DNA of 64,000 nucleotides from Cognatundibacterium griseum. Lineage in GTDB: Bacteria > Pseudomonadota > Gammaproteobacteria > Burkholderiales > Burkholderiaceae_D. Positions 19,186-30,022 of the stretch are shown one piece after another. Location of the stretch: positions 248,001 to 312,000 of the forward strand of contig NZ_JACOGC010000003.1 in assembly GCF_014284195.1 (NCBI RefSeq), written 5' to 3'. Within the stretch, counting starts at the first letter, position 1; every line of letters starts with the position of its first letter. A program made the position numbers and the translations under genes. The notes beneath the pieces are model-generated. The model saw nothing but the letters and a program-made list of their open reading frames with translations, did no database searches and was not told where the DNA came from.

Positions 19186-21075
19186 TCACTGCTTTACATC
19201 AGTCTGTACATCTGCTGCTGGCTTCCAGATCTGTCCGATCGAAATCGAGGCCAGCTTTTTCTGACGGCCGTACCAGAAATTCACCACGCCGCGCGAAACA
19301 AAGACCGATGAAAAAATCGAAGTCAGAATCCCGAGGCAATGCACCACCGCGAAACCGCGGATCGCACCGGAGCCGAAAATCAACAACGCCAGACCGACGA
19401 TCAGCGTGGTCACGTTGGAATCGAGAATCGTCGCCCAGGCATGGGCAAAGCCTTCTTCTATCGCTTTTTGCGGAGACTTGCCGCTGCGCAGTTCTTCGCG
19501 GATACGCTCGTTAATGAGCACGTTGGCATCAATCGCCATACCGAGCGCCAGCGCAATCGCGGCGATTCCCGGCAAAGTCAGTGTCGCCTGCAACAGGGAC
19601 AGGATCGCCACCAGCAGCAGCAGGTTCACAGACAAAGCCAGCACACTGAAGAAGCCGAACATCAGGTAATAGATCACCATGAAAATCGAAATCGCGGCAA
19701 AACCGTACAGCGTGGAATTGCGTCCCTGCTTGATGTTTTCAACACCCAGCTGCGGACCAATGGTGCGCTCTTCAATGATTTCCATTGGTGCGGCCAGTGA
19801 ACCGGCACGCAGCAGCAAGGCCAGATCGGATGCAGCCGTCGTGGACCCCATGCCGGTAATACGGAAGCGGGAACCTAACTCATCCTGAATAGTGGCTACG
19901 GTCAAAACTTCGCCCTTGCCCTTTTCAAACAGGACAATCGCCATCTTCTTACCGATTTTATTACGGGTCGCCTCACGCATCTTGCGTCCACCGTCGCCGT
20001 TCAGATCGATACTGACCGCAGGTTGCTGATGCTCATCAAAACTGGCCGATGCGCCGGCAATATAGTCGCCGGTAATCACAGGCTCTTTGTACAAAATCGC
20101 AGGGGCGCCACGGCCAACCTTGAACAGCTCTGAACCAAAAGGAACCGGAGTGCTCTCATCCACCGGGCCGATCACGGACTCGTCCGACAGACGCACTTCC
20201 AGTGTCGCGGTACGGCCAATGATTTCCTTGGCGCGCGCCACATCCTGCACACCCGGCAGCTGCACCACGATACGGTCAGGACCTTGCTGCTGGATGATCG
20301 GTTCGGCCACACCGAGTTCGTTTACCCGTTTCGACAACGCGGTAATATTCTGCTTCACACCCTCGGTAATGACCGCTTTCAGCGATTCCGGTTTCAGGCT
20401 GACCTGCAGATTGAATTCGCTGTTATCTGTACTCGCCACATCCGTCAGGCTGACGTCATTCATTTGTGACGACAGCACATTTCTTGCTGCATTGCGTGTT
20501 TCCGCTTCACGGAAACGGACGGTGATCGCATCACCATCCCGGCTGATGCCGGCATGACGCACATCTTTTTCGCGCAAGGCAGAACGGATCGAAGACTGCA
20601 ATCCCTGCACCCGCTTCTGCATCACTGCCTTGGTATCCACCTGCATCAGAAAATGCACGCCGCCGCGCAGATCCAGCCCCAGATACATCGGCAGCGCATT
20701 CATGCTCTGCAGCCACTTCGGCGTATTCGATAACAGATTAAAAGCGACGGTGTATGTCGGATCGGCAGGGTCGGTGTTCAGCGCTTTTTCCAGCACATCT
20801 TTCGCCTTGAACTGGGTATCCGTATCCACGAAACGTGCCCGCACGGAACCTTGCATACCGTTGAAATCATAAAAAACGCCACTGTCTTTCAAACCTGCCT
20901 GCTGCAAGGTTTGTTCGACGCGGGTTTTCATGCTTTCATCAATTTTGACTGTCGATTTGGCGCTGCTGATCTGCACTGCCGGCGACTCGCCGAAGAAATT
21001 CGGTGCGGTGTACAGTCCGCCGAATATCAGTGCAATCAAAATCAGCAAATACTTCCAGAGTGGATAGCGATTCAT
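19186..21075 (-). CDS. secD: protein translocase subunit SecD
   Basis: This 629-aa partner of SecF has an N-terminal helix (LWKYLLILIALIFGG), the P1 head with GLDLRGGVHFLMQVD near residue 150, the P1 base, and five C-terminal helices that include GMAIDANVLINERIREELR. It pulls precursor proteins at the periplasmic side. The gene follows yajC on the same strand, separated by a strong hairpin at 21108-21138. Length and motifs are standard. Confidence 0.97.
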   Translation of the reverse strand: MNRYPLWKYLLILIALIFGGLYTAPNFFGESPAVQISSAKSTVKIDESMKTRVEQTLQQAGLKDSGVFYDFNGMQGSVRARFVDTDTQFKAKDVLEKALNTDPADPTYTVAFNLLSNTPKWLQSMNALPMYLGLDLRGGVHFLMQVDTKAVMQKRVQGLQSSIRSALREKDVRHAGISRDGDAITVRFREAETRNAARNVLSSQMNDVSLTDVASTDNSEFNLQVSLKPESLKAVITEGVKQNITALSKRVNELGVAEPIIQQQGPDRIVVQLPGVQDVARAKEIIGRTATLEVRLSDESVIGPVDESTPVPFGSELFKVGRGAPAILYKEPVITGDYIAGASASFDEHQQPAVSIDLNGDGGRKMREATRNKIGKKMAIVLFEKGKGEVLTVATIQDELGSRFRITGMGSTTAASDLALLLRAGSLAAPMEIIEERTIGPQLGVENIKQGRNSTLYGFAAISIFMVIYYLMFGFFSVLALSVNLLLLVAILSLLQATLTLPGIAAIALALGMAIDANVLINERIREELRSGKSPQKAIEEGFAHAWATILDSNVTTLIVGLALLIFGSGAIRGFAVVHCLGILTSIFSSVFVSRGVVNFWYGRQKKLASISIGQIWKPAADVQTDVKQ

Positions 21076-21107
21076 AATAAAAAAGAAAATTGGAAGCTCA
21101 AAAGAAC

Positions 21108-21138
21108 AACGCAGTCCAGTTCATCTGTGGACTGCGTT
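21108..21138 (-). terminator. 11-bp perfect hairpin between yajC and secD
   Basis: AACGCAGTCCA (21108-21118) and TGGACTGCGTT (21128-21138) are perfectly complementary around a 9-nt loop. On the minus strand the following bases are GTTCTTTTGAG, a weak U-tract. It could be a partial terminator or a processing site that sets yajC against secDF levels. Confidence 0.65.
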
Positions 21139-21153
21139 GCCGGTATATGCCGA

Positions 21154-21513
21154 TTAAATCGCTTTAATGGTGCCTTTCGGCAGCAGTGCGGTAATGGCCA
21201 CTTTCTGCACCACGAGTTCGGTGCCCTCAGCCACTTCCAGCGTCACGTAGCTTTCGCTGACTTTCGTGACCTTGCCCAGCACACCACCGGCAGTCACGAC
21301 TTCGTCGTTTTTCGCCAGTGCATCCATCATGGATTTCTGTTCTTTCTGACGCTTCATCTGTGGACGGATCATCAGGAAATACAACACCACAAACATCAGT
21401 ACCAATGGCAGAAAGCTCATCAGACCACCGTCAGCGCCGATTCCGGCTGATTGCGCATAAGCGTTGGAAATAAACACGTTCAGACTCCGTTGTAATATAA
21501 ATTTGACCAGCAT
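21154..21513 (-). CDS. yajC: preprotein translocase accessory subunit YajC
   Basis: The 119-aa protein has a single N-terminal membrane helix (about 30-50, LPLVLMFVVLYFLMIRPQ) followed by the typical basic QMKRQKEQKSMMDAL and a small SH3-like cytoplasmic domain. YajC associates with SecDF in the holotranslocon. It is transcribed with tgt upstream and secD downstream, the usual proteobacterial order queA-tgt-yajC-secD-secF. Confidence 0.96.
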   Translation of the reverse strand: MLVKFILQRSLNVFISNAYAQSAGIGADGGLMSFLPLVLMFVVLYFLMIRPQMKRQKEQKSMMDALAKNDEVVTAGGVLGKVTKVSESYVTLEVAEGTELVVQKVAITALLPKGTIKAI

Positions 21514-21632
21514 TCAGATCTGACTATCAAATCTGCAACACTGACTTCAGCAAATGGTGACACTACATCCCATTTCAACTGCTAAAGCGCCACATTCTAG
21601 CATTGACGCCAAGGCAATTGGCGATTCTGCGT

Positions 21633-22775
<1,143 letters not shown>

Positions 22776-22803
22776 TCATGCATCTCACAGATGCACATTC
22801 ATC

Positions 22804-22908
22804 TTCAGGGCTGACGCAAAATTGTCCTGCCGAAGGAGCGCCGCCAACCGCGCATCATTACGGTGAAGCAGAGCAACCATGCCAGGGCGGTTTTGCGTCA
22901 GTCCTGAA
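22804..22908. repeat. 28-bp imperfect inverted repeat between queA and tgt
   Basis: The left arm 22804-22831 and the right arm 22881-22908 are complementary at 23 of 28 positions, with an uninterrupted CTGACGCAAAA / TTTTGCGTCAG core. The 49-nt loop has no open frame. The transcript of the queA-tgt operon would fold into a hairpin of about 105 nt here. No U-tract follows. Confidence 0.65.
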
Positions 22909-22965
22909 CGCATTAATTTTCGGACTGTAACAGCATCCGGATCACGCCGGATAGCGGGTATCGCC

Positions 22966-24009
22966 TTATTTTTTTCCCGACTGATTTGTCAGCAGCATGG
23001 CGTCACCGTAACTGAAGAAACGGTAACGCTGTGCAACGGCATGCGCATAGGCGGCGCGGATAGGCGCATAGCCGGCAAATGCCGACACCAGCATCATCAG
23101 CGTGGATTTCGGCAAATGGAAATTGGTAATCAGCCGGTCCACGGTTTTAAATACATAACCCGGAGTGATGAATAACCGAGTATCTGCGCTGCCCGCTTCC
23201 AGCTGTCCGCTCTGCGATGCCGATTCCAGTGCGCGCATACTGGTGGTGCCGACCGCAATCACGCTGCCGCCGCTGGCCTTGACCTGCCGGATCAGCGCCA
23301 CAGTCTCTTCCGGCACGGTATACCATTCGCTGTGCATCACATGCTCACTCAGGTTTTCCACCCGCACCGGCTGGAAAGTGCCGGCACCGACATGCAGCGT
23401 CACATAAGCGAGCTGGATTCCTTTATCGCGGCAACGCTGCAGCAACGCCTCATCAAAATGCAGTCCCGCGGTCGGTGCCGCCACCGCGCCCGGCACCCGG
23501 CTGTAAACCGTCTGATAACGCTGTTCATCAAAATCGTCGGCATCATGTTCGATGTAAGGCGGCAACGGCAGGCGACCATAACGCTCCAGCAGCGAAAAGA
23601 CATCCTCCGGGAAAAACAGCGTAAAAAACTCCCCCTCGCGCTCTCCGACAATCACATCAAACGCATCAGCCAACCGGATCCGGCTGCCGGGCAAAGGCGA
23701 TTTGGAAGCCCGCATCTGCACCAGCACGCGCCGGTCCTGTTCCGTATTAGAGACAATCCGCTCTACCAGCAGCTGCACTTTGCCACCGGTTTCCTTCACC
23801 CCGTGAAAACGCGCCTTCAGAACCCGCGTATCATTAAAAACGAGCACATCCCCCGCCGACAACTGATCCAGCACATCGGCAAAATGCCGGTCTGTCAGCC
23901 GGTCGCCATCCACATGCAACAGGCGCGACGCGGTACGGTCAGGCAAAGGTGTCTGAGCGATCAGCGCATCAGGCAATTCAAAATCAAAGTCACTCAGAGA
24001 ATAATTCAT
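22966..24009 (-). CDS. queA: S-adenosylmethionine:tRNA ribosyltransferase-isomerase QueA
   Basis: The 347-aa enzyme transfers the ribosyl part of SAM to preQ1-tRNA to give epoxyqueuosine. The N-terminus [19 protein letters not shown] and the conserved LLVFNDT-like segment ([14 protein letters not shown]), TAGLHF ([12 protein letters not shown]) and [18 protein letters not shown] motifs are present. I start at 24009 because residues before MNYSL are unrelated. It is divergent from recG and heads the queA-tgt-yajC-secDF run. Confidence 0.96.
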   Translation of the reverse strand: MNYSLSDFDFELPDALIAQTPLPDRTASRLLHVDGDRLTDRHFADVLDQLSAGDVLVFNDTRVLKARFHGVKETGGKVQLLVERIVSNTEQDRRVLVQMRASKSPLPGSRIRLADAFDVIVGEREGEFFTLFFPEDVFSLLERYGRLPLPPYIEHDADDFDEQRYQTVYSRVPGAVAAPTAGLHFDEALLQRCRDKGIQLAYVTLHVGAGTFQPVRVENLSEHVMHSEWYTVPEETVALIRQVKASGGSVIAVGTTSMRALESASQSGQLEAGSADTRLFITPGYVFKTVDRLITNFHLPKSTLMMLVSAFAGYAPIRAAYAHAVAQRYRFFSYGDAMLLTNQSGKK

Positions 24010-24130
24010 ACACGGAAAGCGGAAAAAACAGAACAAAATGCTGCGCACTGTATAAAAAATCAGTAAAATGCATCTCAACCCAGTGTTACCTGATGGCCAG
24101 ACTAACAGCAAAACCCACCATTTTACACTC

Positions 24131-26284
24131 ATGGCAGCTGAAGACCCAAGCGCGCATTCCGCCACTCCCTCCGCTCAGGCAAACGCGGCTGATCAGCGCC
24201 AGCGTAAAAAACCGCGCACCCCGTCTGCCAGAACGGCTTCCGCCGCATCAAACGCCAGCCAGACCAGCAAAATCAGCGACAAGCTGGCACGGCTCGGATT
24301 GCGTACTGATATGGATTTTGTGCTGCATCTGCCGATGCGTTATGAAGATGAAACCCAGGTGCTCGATATCCGCGAGGCAGCGCTGCGCGGCGGCAGCCAG
24401 GTACAGATCGAAGGTGAAGTGCTCAGTGCGGATGTGCAATACAGGCCGCGCCGCCAGCTGATCGTCACAATCGCCGATGACAGCGGCCAGGCGATACTGC
24501 GGTTCCTGAATTTTTACGGCAGCCAGCTCAAACAGTTTTCTGCAGGCGCGAGAGTTCGCGCCCGTGGCGAATTGCGGCATGGTTTTGCCGGACCGGAAAT
24601 CGTGCATCCGTCTTATAAAATGGTGATCCAGGGCGCGCCCCTGCCAACCGCGCTGACACCGGTCTACCACACCGCTGAAGGTATTTCGCAACCCCTGCTA
24701 CGCAAAGCAATTGCCAGCGCAATGATGCGCAGCGAATGGCGCGATACGCTGTCTCCTGCGCGCCTCGCAGCACTCGGCCTACAGGACTTTGAAACCAGCG
24801 TCCGGCTGTTGCACAATCCACCACCGGAAGCCGACCAGTACAGCTTACTGGAAAAACATCATCCCGCCTGGCAAAGGATGAAATTCGATGAACTGCTGGC
24901 ACAGCAGCTGTCACTGAAACGGGCCCAGCAAACACGCCGCCGCCAGGGTGCCAGCGCACTGCCGCTGGTGGGCGAACTCAGCAATGCTTTTTTGCTGACA
25001 TTGCCATTCTCACTCACCGGGGCGCAGGAAAAAGTGCTGGCAGAAATCCGTCACGATTTGCGCCAGACCTTTCCCATGCAAAGATTGTTGCAGGGTGATG
25101 TCGGCAGCGGAAAAACCATCGTGGCGGCATTGGCAGCGGCGCAGGCGATCGACAATGGTTTTCAGGCCGCACTGATGGCCCCGACCGAAATTCTGGCGGA
25201 ACAGCATTTCCGGAAAATTGCCGCCTGGCTCGAACCGCTGGGCGTCCGCACCGCCTGGCTCACCGGCAGTCTGAAGAAAAAAGAAAAAGAGCAGGCCAGC
25301 GCGCTGATTGCCAGCGGCGAAGCGCAGCTGATCATCGGTACTCACGCATTGATTCAGGACACCGTCCAGTTCAAAAAACTAGGCCTGACGATTGTCGATG
25401 AACAGCACCGCTTCGGCGTTGGTCAGCGCCTGAATCTGGCCAATAAAGCCGAAGCAGGAAAAATACCGCATCAGCTGATGATGTCTGCCACACCGATACC
25501 GCGCACGCTGGCGATGACTTATTTTGCCGATCTGGAAGTATCGGTCATTGACGAACTGCCGCCGGGACGCACACCAGTGCTGACCAGGGTGATTGACCAG
25601 CAGCGGCGCGATGAAGTCATCGCCCGGGTGCACGCGGCAGCGCTGGAGGGGCGGCAGGTGTACTGGGTCTGCCCGCTGATCGAAGAATCCGAAGCATTGC
25701 AGTTACAGACGGCCACCGACACCCACGCCATGCTATCGGCTGCCCTGCCCGACATCCGGATAGCACTGGTGCACGGTCGCCTGAAGCCTGCCCAAAAGCA
25801 GGCTGTGATGGCAGATTTCAGCCGGCAGCAGACTCAGGTGCTGGTCGCCACCACGGTTATCGAAGTCGGGGTGGATGTGCCAAACGCCAGCCTGATGGTG
25901 ATTGAACATGCAGAACGTTTCGGCCTGTCGCAGCTGCATCAGTTGCGCGGCCGGGTCGGCCGTGGCGCCGCCGCCAGCATCTGCCTGCTGCTGTACCAGA
26001 GCCCCCTGGGCGATACGGCCAGACAGCGACTGGCAATCATGCGCGAGAGTAACGACGGCTTTGACATCGCCCGCAAAGACCTGGAGTTGCGCGGCCCCGG
26101 CGAATTTCTGGGTGCGCGCCAGTCCGGCGAGGCGCTGCTCCGCTTTGCCGATCTGGAAACCGACCAGCCGCTGGTGGAAAAAGCCCGCAATCTGGCGGAA
26201 GAATTATTGCGGGATGATCCCGTCACTGTCGCCGCCCATCTGCACCGCTGGATGGGAAATAAAGAAGAATTTCTCCGGGTCTGA
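24131..26284 (+). CDS. recG: ATP-dependent DNA helicase RecG
   Basis: RecG remodels stalled replication forks and Holliday junctions. A wedge/OB-fold domain (about 45-230) precedes the SF2 helicase core: Walker A GDVGSGKT, Walker [18 protein letters not shown], and the C-terminal TRG segment with LRGRVGRG and [12 protein letters not shown]. The first 45 residues are Ser/Ala/Thr-rich and look unstructured. The start is uncertain: 24131 gives 717 aa, 24068 gives 738 aa, and E. coli RecG has 693. Neither has a clear ribosome binding site. It is divergent from queA. Confidence 0.93.
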   Translation: MAAEDPSAHSATPSAQANAADQRQRKKPRTPSARTASAASNASQTSKISDKLARLGLRTDMDFVLHLPMRYEDETQVLDIREAALRGGSQVQIEGEVLSADVQYRPRRQLIVTIADDSGQAILRFLNFYGSQLKQFSAGARVRARGELRHGFAGPEIVHPSYKMVIQGAPLPTALTPVYHTAEGISQPLLRKAIASAMMRSEWRDTLSPARLAALGLQDFETSVRLLHNPPPEADQYSLLEKHHPAWQRMKFDELLAQQLSLKRAQQTRRRQGASALPLVGELSNAFLLTLPFSLTGAQEKVLAEIRHDLRQTFPMQRLLQGDVGSGKTIVAALAAAQAIDNGFQAALMAPTEILAEQHFRKIAAWLEPLGVRTAWLTGSLKKKEKEQASALIASGEAQLIIGTHALIQDTVQFKKLGLTIVDEQHRFGVGQRLNLANKAEAGKIPHQLMMSATPIPRTLAMTYFADLEVSVIDELPPGRTPVLTRVIDQQRRDEVIARVHAAALEGRQVYWVCPLIEESEALQLQTATDTHAMLSAALPDIRIALVHGRLKPAQKQAVMADFSRQQTQVLVATTVIEVGVDVPNASLMVIEHAERFGLSQLHQLRGRVGRGAAASICLLLYQSPLGDTARQRLAIMRESNDGFDIARKDLELRGPGEFLGARQSGEALLRFADLETDQPLVEKARNLAEELLRDDPVTVAAHLHRWMGNKEEFLRV

Positions 26285-26357
26285 ACATGTCGCCCGGCCT
26301 GTGTCCCATCGATACCCTGCGATACCAGCCACCTCATTTTTTTAACAGGATTTTCCC

Positions 26358-26840
26358 ATGCTGACTTTCCTCAAAGCCGATCTGCGCAACGACCGGCATA
26401 CCAGTGACCTGCTGCATCTGCTCAACAGCTATGCGCTCGACCCGATGGGCGGCGGCGAGGCACTCTCACCTTATTGCCGCCAGCATCTGATTTCCGAATT
26501 ACAGCAGCGGGAGCGCACCGTGCACGCTTTCCTGCTGTATCAGGATCATGTGGCGGCGGCATTCTCAATCTGTATCGAGGGCTTCTCCACGTTTGCCTGC
26601 AAACCGCTGCTGAATATTCATGATTTTGCAGTGCATCCGGATTTCCGCGGACGGCAGCTCGGTAAACATCTGATGAGCCAGATCAGCCAATACGCAGAAC
26701 AGCATGGCTTCTGCAAACTGACGCTAGAAGTATTGGAAGGAAATCATCCGGCACAGGCACTGTACCGCTCTCAGGGTTTTGCCGGCTACGAACTGAATCC
26801 GGCGATGGGTGGCGCCATCGTGATGCAGAAAAAATTCTGA
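26358..26840 (+). CDS. GNAT family N-acetyltransferase
   Basis: The 160-aa protein has the GNAT acetyl-CoA binding motif A, VHPDFRGRQLGKHLM (about 94-108), preceded by the IHDFAV strand, and motif B, LEVLEGNHPAQALYRSQGF (about 122-140). The substrate cannot be predicted. It follows recG on the same strand by 73 bp with an AACAGGA upstream, so it may be co-transcribed. Confidence 0.88.
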   Translation: MLTFLKADLRNDRHTSDLLHLLNSYALDPMGGGEALSPYCRQHLISELQQRERTVHAFLLYQDHVAAAFSICIEGFSTFACKPLLNIHDFAVHPDFRGRQLGKHLMSQISQYAEQHGFCKLTLEVLEGNHPAQALYRSQGFAGYELNPAMGGAIVMQKKF

Positions 26841-26935
26841 ACCAGATCGCCCGAATCTGAATACACCCTCCAGTCATCACAGGGTAGAATCAGCAGCACT
26901 TTACCTGCTGCATTAACTTCGATAAGGATGACGAC

Positions 26936-27850
26936 ATGAGCTTAGATTTCAAAGGCCGCGTAGCGATTGTAACTGGCGCCGGTGGCGGTCTGGGGCGCGA
27001 ACACGCGCTGGCGCTGGCGGCACGGGGCGCCAAAGTGGTGGTGAATGATCTCGGCAGCGCAACCGATGGCTCTGGCGGCTCCTCCGCTGCGGCATTGGCC
27101 GTGGTCGAAGAAATCCGTGCAGCCGGTGGCGAAGCGATTGCCAATGGCGCTTCCGTGACGGATTTTGCAGCCGTGCAGGCAATGGTGGCAGATGCTATGG
27201 CAACCTGGGGCAGAGTCGATATCCTGATCAACAACGCCGGCATTTTGTGCGACAAGAGTTTCGCCAAAATGGAAATCGATGATTTCCGCCTCGTGATTGA
27301 TGTGCACCTGATGGGCGCGGTGCATTGCTGCAAAGCGGTCTGGCCGGTGATGATGGAACAAAAATACGGCCGCATCGTGATGACGACCTCCTCCTCCGGA
27401 CTGTATGGTAACTTCGGTCAGTCGAATTACGGCGCGGCCAAACTGGCGCTGGTCGGCCTGATGCAGACGCTGGCGCTGGAAGGCGCGAAATACGATATCC
27501 GCGTTAACAGCCTGGCACCAACCGCAGCCACCCGTATGACTGAAAGCCTGTTCCCCGCAGAATTCCTGCAGGCACTGAAACCGGCAGACGTCGTGCCTGC
27601 CATGCTGGTTCTGGCGGCAGAAAATGCGCCAAGCCGCGCTATTCTGTGCGCCGGCGCAGGCAGCTTTGAGGCCGCCCATATCACACTGACACAAGGCATC
27701 TGGGTCGGACGCGACAGCGATGCACCGGAACAACTGGCGGCACGGCTGGCTGAAGTCAGACAGCGCGATGGCGAAAACGTCCCGGACAGCGGTGCAGCGC
27801 AGGGACACCTGGAACTGACAAAAGCGATGTCTCAGCTGCAGAAAAACTGA
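26936..27850 (+). CDS. short-chain dehydrogenase similar to the MFE-2 hydroxyacyl-CoA dehydrogenase domain
   Basis: The 304-aa NAD(P)-dependent SDR has the cofactor motif TGAGGGLG (14-21), NNAG near 97 and the catalytic Ser-Tyr-Lys set with YGAAK near 164-168. The opening VAIVTGAGGGLGREHALAL with VVVNDLG, and the extended C-terminus, resemble the (3R)-hydroxyacyl-CoA dehydrogenase domain of eukaryotic peroxisomal MFE-2 and its bacterial single-domain relatives. A role in fatty-acyl or PHA-type metabolism is inferred from that likeness. A strong terminator follows. Confidence 0.87.
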   Translation: MSLDFKGRVAIVTGAGGGLGREHALALAARGAKVVVNDLGSATDGSGGSSAAALAVVEEIRAAGGEAIANGASVTDFAAVQAMVADAMATWGRVDILINNAGILCDKSFAKMEIDDFRLVIDVHLMGAVHCCKAVWPVMMEQKYGRIVMTTSSSGLYGNFGQSNYGAAKLALVGLMQTLALEGAKYDIRVNSLAPTAATRMTESLFPAEFLQALKPADVVPAMLVLAAENAPSRAILCAGAGSFEAAHITLTQGIWVGRDSDAPEQLAARLAEVRQRDGENVPDSGAAQGHLELTKAMSQLQKN

Positions 27851-27865
27851 GTTTGCCCTGATGTG

Positions 27866-27900
27866 CCCTGGCTTGCCAAACAGGCAAGCCAGGGAATTTT
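27866..27900 (+). terminator. intrinsic terminator of the SDR gene
   Basis: CCCTGGCTTGCC (27866-27877) and GGCAAGCCAGGG (27883-27894) form a perfect 12-bp stem with a 5-nt loop, followed by AATTTTAT. Repeat copy B begins at the very next base. Confidence 0.85.
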
Positions 27901-27974
27901 ATACTCCCCCGGTGTATATGAAAAAATCAGCCTGATGCCATTGAAAGCAAAGGGCGAAAAAATATACTCCCCCC
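27901..27974. repeat. 74-bp intergenic repeat, copy B (ATACTCCCC boxes), upstream of oxyR
   Basis: It starts with ATACTCCCCCGGTGTAT (27901-27917) and ends with ATACTCCCCCC (27964-27974), both boxes in the same orientation. The reverse complement of the interior (CGCCCTTTGCTTTCAATGG, then CATCAGGC and TGATTTTTT) matches the interior of copy C at 58343-58414 at most positions. It fills the space between the SDR terminator and the oxyR leader, 73 bp before the oxyR ATG. Confidence 0.75.
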
Positions 27975-28047
27975 GTTTCCTGCATCCTGACAGGATGTTT
28001 TAAAACAGATTGCTGACGTCAGCGCCAGTCTGTGCCACACTAAGCGC

Positions 28048-28992
28048 ATGACCCTCACCGAATTAAAATATATCGTCGCCGTCGCGCGCGAAAAGCACTT
28101 CGGCCATGCCGCAGAGGCCTGTTTTGTCGCGCAGCCGACGCTGTCGGTCGCCATTAAAAAACTCGAAGATGAGTTAGGCGTCACCATTTTTGAACGGGGC
28201 GGCAGCGAAGTATCCACCACCCCGCTGGGTACGCAGATTGTCGCCCAGGCCGAACGTGTGCTGGAGCAAACTGCAGCCATCAAGGAAATTGCCAAACAAA
28301 ATAAAGATCCGCTGGCCGGCTCCTTCCGCCTCGGCGTGATTTACACGATCGGCCCTTATCTGCTGCCGGTGCTGGTCAAGACCATGATTCAGCAGGTTCC
28401 GCAAATGCCACTGGTGTTGCAGGAAAATTTCACGGTCAAGCTGATTGAGCTGTTGCGTCAGGGTGAACTCGACGCCGCGATCATGGCCCTGCCCCTGCCT
28501 GATCAGGGGATGATGGTGCAACCCCTGTATGACGAACCCTTTGTCGTTGCCATGCCGCGACAGCATCCCTGGGCCGGCCGAGACAGCATTCCTGCGGCCG
28601 AGTTGAAATCCGAAACCATGCTGCTGCTGGGCAACGGACACTGCTTCCGCGATCAGGTGCTGGAAGTCTGTCCGGAAATGGCACGCTTTTCGACATCCGG
28701 CGATGGCATTGCCCGTACATTCGAAGGCTCTTCGCTGGAGACTATTCGTCACATGGTCGCCTCCGGCATCGGCCTGACTGTGCTGCCAGTCGCCTCCATA
28801 CCGGATATGCATGCGCAGGATGGCATGCTGCGTTACGTGCCGTTTGAATCGCCGGCACCGGAACGGCGCGTCGTCATTGCCTGGCGCAAGAGCTTCACCC
28901 GTCAGGCTGCAATTGAAGCAATCCGGAAAGCGGTGCTGGCTTGCCACCTGCCGGGAGTCACCATGCTGGACGAAGCTCCTGGCGTGCAATAA
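28048..28992 (+). CDS. oxyR: hydrogen peroxide-sensing LysR-type regulator OxyR
   Basis: The 314-aa regulator has the LysR winged helix at residues 1-60 (MTLTELKYIVAVAREKHFGH) and a periplasmic-binding-protein-like sensor domain. The redox pair is exactly placed as C199 (GHCF) and C208 (EVCPE), the E. coli numbering, so it should form the peroxide-induced disulfide. Likely targets in this window include ahpC. Its promoter region contains repeat copy B. Confidence 0.96.
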   Translation: MTLTELKYIVAVAREKHFGHAAEACFVAQPTLSVAIKKLEDELGVTIFERGGSEVSTTPLGTQIVAQAERVLEQTAAIKEIAKQNKDPLAGSFRLGVIYTIGPYLLPVLVKTMIQQVPQMPLVLQENFTVKLIELLRQGELDAAIMALPLPDQGMMVQPLYDEPFVVAMPRQHPWAGRDSIPAAELKSETMLLLGNGHCFRDQVLEVCPEMARFSTSGDGIARTFEGSSLETIRHMVASGIGLTVLPVASIPDMHAQDGMLRYVPFESPAPERRVVIAWRKSFTRQAAIEAIRKAVLACHLPGVTMLDEAPGVQ

Positions 28993-29038
28993 ATCCCGCC
29001 CTGCAAAACAGCACGCATTGCAGAGAACTGCGTCGCGG

Positions 29039-29827
29039 TTAGCGCTTTTTCGTGCCGATCTGATGCGTCAGCACAGGTAATTCCGGTTTAGCTTCTGGTC
29101 GGCGCAATGCGGTAAAAGCGGAAAACTCCCAGGAACGGAACCCGACCAGCAAAGTGAAGCCATCGCGTTCTTCCGGTTGCAATTTGCGATCGTCCTGATG
29201 CAGGCGCGCCAGCTCGGCAACCAGCTGCTGGATTTTCTGCACGACCTCCTGCGCGCTGTGGATGGAAACACGCGCAGGCACGCACAGCAAGGTTTCTCCA
29301 ACCTGATCAAAGCGGCCATTGAAATAATCGCTGACCACATGTTCGCGGAAATATTGCTGAACCGGTCCATCGGGCCGCCAGTGAAACGCCGCCGACACAT
29401 TCAGGCGGTAGCGGTTATTCGGACGCAATTCAATCAGCTCCAGCTTATCGAGTGCAATCAGATGCAAAATGCATTCTGCCTGACTCAGCGAATAGGTTTC
29501 GACGATCTGCTCCAGCGTCCAGTGTCCCAGACAGCAAATCGCCACCAGCAGTAATTTCGGCTCAGCCATCAGGGATTTTTCCTGTGCCAGCGTCAGCGTA
29601 TCCGAATGCGGCGTCACATCGGCAGCCTGCCGCAGCACGTCTTCCATCGCCACGCCGGATGCCTTGCATATCTGCGCCAGCCGGGACAGGCTCATATCTT
29701 TCTGACCAAACATGCGTTTGACGCTGGATTCACTCATGCCTATCTGTTCTGCCAGCATTTTGTAGGTCACACCGGCGGCGCGCAATTCGCTGCGCAACAC
29801 ACTGATCAGTAATTCGGGAGAACTCAT
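29039..29827 (-). CDS. XRE-type helix-turn-helix regulator with uncharacterised C-terminal domain
   Basis: The 262-aa protein starts with a Cro/CI helix-turn-helix (about 10-65; YKMLAEQIGMSESSVKRMFG then MSLSRLAQICKASGV). The remaining 190 residues match no domain I can name. They contain LLVAICCLGHWTLEQIVETYSLS, which looks like a second helical DNA-binding or dimerisation unit, and an alpha/beta tail. I start at 29827 (MSSPEL): AGGA stands before it and the longer frame uses TTG. It converges with oxyR. Target and signal are unknown. Confidence 0.8.
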   Translation of the reverse strand: MSSPELLISVLRSELRAAGVTYKMLAEQIGMSESSVKRMFGQKDMSLSRLAQICKASGVAMEDVLRQAADVTPHSDTLTLAQEKSLMAEPKLLLVAICCLGHWTLEQIVETYSLSQAECILHLIALDKLELIELRPNNRYRLNVSAAFHWRPDGPVQQYFREHVVSDYFNGRFDQVGETLLCVPARVSIHSAQEVVQKIQQLVAELARLHQDDRKLQPEERDGFTLLVGFRSWEFSAFTALRRPEAKPELPVLTHQIGTKKR

Positions 29828-29985
29828 TTTGACGTCCTGACTCAATATTAAAATAGCAAATAGTCGTAAATTTCAATACCAATAATTCTGAAATATGACA
29901 CTTTGAACATTTTCATAGTACCAAGTTCCCGATCAGATGAAACTTATCCCGATGACTGATGCGCAAGTCATCTGTGTTGTGTGCG

Positions 29986-30022
29986 ATGCGGGCCGTCATG
30001 CCTCCTCCATGCCGGTCCGCAT
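29986..30022 (+). promoter_or_regulatory. hairpin with CCUCCUC loop in the leader of the 70-aa peptide gene
   Basis: ATGCGGGCC (29986-29994) pairs with GGTCCGCAT (30014-30022, one G-U). After a 2x2 internal loop, CATG pairs with CATG, leaving CCTCCTC (30001-30007) as the terminal loop. The loop is complementary to Shine-Dalgarno sequences, including the AGGA at 30040-30043 of the gene downstream. A cis role (closing the ribosome binding site) or a trans role is inference. Confidence 0.5.
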
